A stretch of 42,107 nucleotides of DNA from an uncultured Eisenbergiella sp. (GTDB taxonomy: Bacteria > Bacillota > Clostridia > Lachnospirales > Lachnospiraceae): the NCBI GenBank assembly GCA_904392525.1, contig CAJFMW010000007.1, positions 1 to 42,107 on the forward strand, in the 5' to 3' direction. The notes under the pieces were generated by a model. The model had not been told where the DNA came from. It made no database searches and saw nothing but the letters and a program-made list of their open reading frames with translations. Every line of letters starts with the position of its first letter. The stretch's first letter is position 1. This document shows positions 40,591 to 42,107 of this stretch, piece after piece. Both the position numbers and the translations under genes were made by a program.

Positions 40591-41445
40591 TCATCCTACC
40601 CGTTCGTACAGTTTTCCCATACCGTCAACAAACAGAAACCTCCCCGCTCCGTCCGCTGCATATCCCTGCACCGACTCAAGCGGCAGCTCTCCCGCCGCTT
40701 TCCAGGCCGCTCCATAGTCTTCGGTCAGAAACAGCCTGTACGATGCGCTTTCTCCCACAGCTTTCAGCACAATCATTCCCGCTCCATTTTCACCGTAAAA
40801 AACAGGCGCGTATCCATCGATATAGCTGATGCTTTCATCCTGCACCGGGAGCTTTTCACTTCTCCATTCGGCGCCTGCATTTTCCGTGCGGTAAAGATAA
40901 GAGTCCTCCCCGTGATAGCTCACCCCAATATATCCGTTTTCGTCATCGAAAAAACTCAGATAAACGCTGCCCGCATCACAGACTTCCCCATAATCTCCAT
41001 AGACAAGAGAGGTCTGTTCCCAGCTCTCTCCTCCATCCGACGTGCGCTCCACCACCACACTTCTTTCATCCTCTGAAAAATAAGCCGCATACGCGGTCTG
41101 AGCATCCACAAAACAGACATTTACAAAGCCGTCCGTCCCGCTGTATATCCCCTCAATCTTTCTGACACAACGGAAATCTTCCTTCCCATTTTCCGCAGCG
41201 AGCACCTCATTGTCCGCCGTTAATGCCCATCTCTTCCCCTCAGACACGGCGATCTGCTTCAGCGGATATCCGGTCTCGATTTCCTGGTAAGTGCCGGAAG
41301 CAGCATCTGCGCCGCCGGTGGCGCTTTCCAGGCCGCAGGATGCCAACAACAGAGACAGCGCCACAGCCGCTAAAATGGAAACTTGCAGTTTTTTCTCTTC
41401 TGATTCTGTCGTTCTCTTTATATGCCTGTTCCGGGAAAAACACAT
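40591..41445 (-). CDS. Lipoprotein with BNR/YCF48-like beta-propeller repeats; start probably damaged
   Basis: 284 residues as the longest frame. ILAAVALSLLLASCG is a lipoprotein signal with lipobox LASC. The rest contains propeller repeats with the Asp-box-like words RTSDGGESWEQTS, RTENAGAEWRSEK and LTEDYGAAWKAAG, as in BNR or YCF48-like proteins. It is probably an extracytoplasmic binding or scaffold protein. The first 23 residues are the antisense of another lipoprotein's signal peptide, and no ribosome site precedes the ATG at 41445, so the native start was probably lost in a deletion near 41373. Confidence 0.7.
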   Translation of the reverse strand: MCFSRNRHIKRTTESEEKKLQVSILAAVALSLLLASCGLESATGGADAASGTYQEIETGYPLKQIAVSEGKRWALTADNEVLAAENGKEDFRCVRKIEGIYSGTDGFVNVCFVDAQTAYAAYFSEDERSVVVERTSDGGESWEQTSLVYGDYGEVCDAGSVYLSFFDDENGYIGVSYHGEDSYLYRTENAGAEWRSEKLPVQDESISYIDGYAPVFYGENGAGMIVLKAVGESASYRLFLTEDYGAAWKAAGELPLESVQGYAADGAGRFLFVDGMGKLYERVG

Positions 41446-42016
41446 CCGGCATAGCCGTAGCAGAGACCGTTTCTTCGGAAAGGAATACTGTTGCGGAAGC
41501 TTTCTCTGCCGTCCCTGATGAGAAATCCACCGGGATCAGGCCCTTCCCCTGTCCGGAGAAACCATGAATAACTCCATGTTTCTTCCCTCTCTATGGCCAT
41601 ACGACGACAACACGAAAGTGGCTGTCGCTCTGGTGGAAGGAGAGGGAACCGGCGTTTTTTTGATGAATCTTCATATTGTGGATCTGTCCCGGATGCAGGA
41701 AATCCTTTACGAATCCCCGGTTTCTTACCTGGATTCTCATCTGGAAAGCCAGATTGACGATGGCATTGTAACCCTGAGATTTCCGGATCAGACCGTCACC
41801 CTCGATATGCGTGAGAGCAATCCGGACAATCTGTTTGAACAGGCCGGATATGGAGGAATTGTAAAATATTACCTGGAGGGCGATACGCTTTATGCCGATG
41901 TGAGCATCCAGGTATCTCCCGCCGTCATCCCCGGTTATGTGACACTGCGGTATTCTTTTGTAGATGATCAATACCGGATCGATCAGATGGATTTTTTCCT
42001 CTATGAGGATAGCTGA
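41370..42016 (+). pseudogene. Lipoprotein gene lacking a start codon and frameshifted
   Basis: From 41373 the frame KWKLAVFSLLILSFSLYACS is a clear lipoprotein signal with lipobox LYAC, but the codon before it is CTA and no ATG or ribosome site precedes. The frame ends at TGA 41565-41567. A second frame continues upstream of 41564 as LPLSGETMNNSMFLPSLWPY and runs to TGA at 42014-42016 with protein-like content (GYVTLRYSFVDDQYRIDQMD). One indel near 41540-41563 would join them into a lipoprotein of about 215 residues. The C-terminal part alone (41564-42016, 150 codons) could be annotated as a CDS. Family not identified. Confidence 0.65.
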
Positions 42017-42026
42017 ATTCCCACAT

Positions 42027-42107
42027 TTATTCCGGAATCGGCTCAAATTCCTTCAGATCCTCATCGGTAATTTCCCGGATCATCTTACAGGGAACGCCCG
42101 CCGCAAA
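42027..42107 (-). CDS. Sugar O-acetyltransferase (hexapeptide family), C-terminal fragment cut by window edge
   Basis: The minus strand reads AAGVPCKMIREITDEDLKEF then EPIPE and TAA at 42027-42029. The NPAGVPCKVIREI-like ending is typical of maltose/galactoside O-acetyltransferases with left-handed beta-helix folds. Only 26 residues are visible. Confidence 0.6.
   Translation of the reverse strand, partial: FAAGVPCKMIREITDEDLKEFEPIPE

Overview
The window looks like chromosome from a Firmicute of the Clostridia, most likely a gut Lachnospiraceae. Reasons: strong AGGAGG ribosome sites, a T-box leader, many Cys-lipoproteins with Ser/Thr/Glu-rich linkers, HxlR and LysR regulators, Rpn-family proteins, and a Cys-rich peptide next to a radical SAM/SPASM enzyme. 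No rRNA, tRNA, CRISPR array or recognisable transposase was seen. Both ends cut genes: a HEPN-type protein on the left, a hexapeptide acetyltransferase on the right.

Layout. 1-411: MNT/HEPN pair. 667-9268: surface and redox region with two lipid-anchored flavodoxins, a lipoprotein hydrolase, an FMN reductase, a DUF4405 membrane protein, two LysR regulators, a YraQ/ArsP-type permease and a DUF362 lipoprotein. 9476-12707: HAD phosphatase, an 11-residue-repeat protein, gene remnants and a split rpn gene. 12760-16254: T-box-controlled thrS-hisS. 16270-24622: Fic protein, aldo/keto reductase, alcohol dehydrogenase, a gutted radical SAM gene, AraC regulator, HAD phosphatase, DMT exporter and a dead response regulator. 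24691-29599: HxlR/PNPOx, Sir2-like protein, PNPOx-ferredoxin, a gutted dehydrogenase, and an ACGX-type RiPP maturase with its precursor. 29851-32167: possible small RNA, ImmA/IrrE protein with a broken DUF4411 toxin, HxlR. 32193-35543: two-component system with membrane partners. 35695-42107: more PNPOx flavoproteins, three aldo/keto reductases, a ferredoxin-fused aldo/keto reductase, and two lipoproteins joined head to head.

Two themes run across the window. First, arrays of short, nearly perfect hairpins with different stems sit between genes, several ending in a TTCGG-purine-GGAGGT leader just before a start codon. One 131-bp array interrupts the rpn gene and is bounded by a 5-bp direct repeat; removing it restores the frame, so these arrays appear to be mobile. 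Second, decay is heavy: about ten genes or fragments show internal deletions, lost ends, nonsense or frameshifts. Examples are a radical SAM gene without its cluster motif, a dehydrogenase without its catalytic domain, a collapsed toxin, a truncated response regulator, and HxlR, AraC and cupin fragments. Many intact genes are flavin, NAD(P)H or Fe-S redox proteins next to one-component regulators, suggesting an accessory region for redox or xenobiotic responses. All family assignments are by eye, without database searches.
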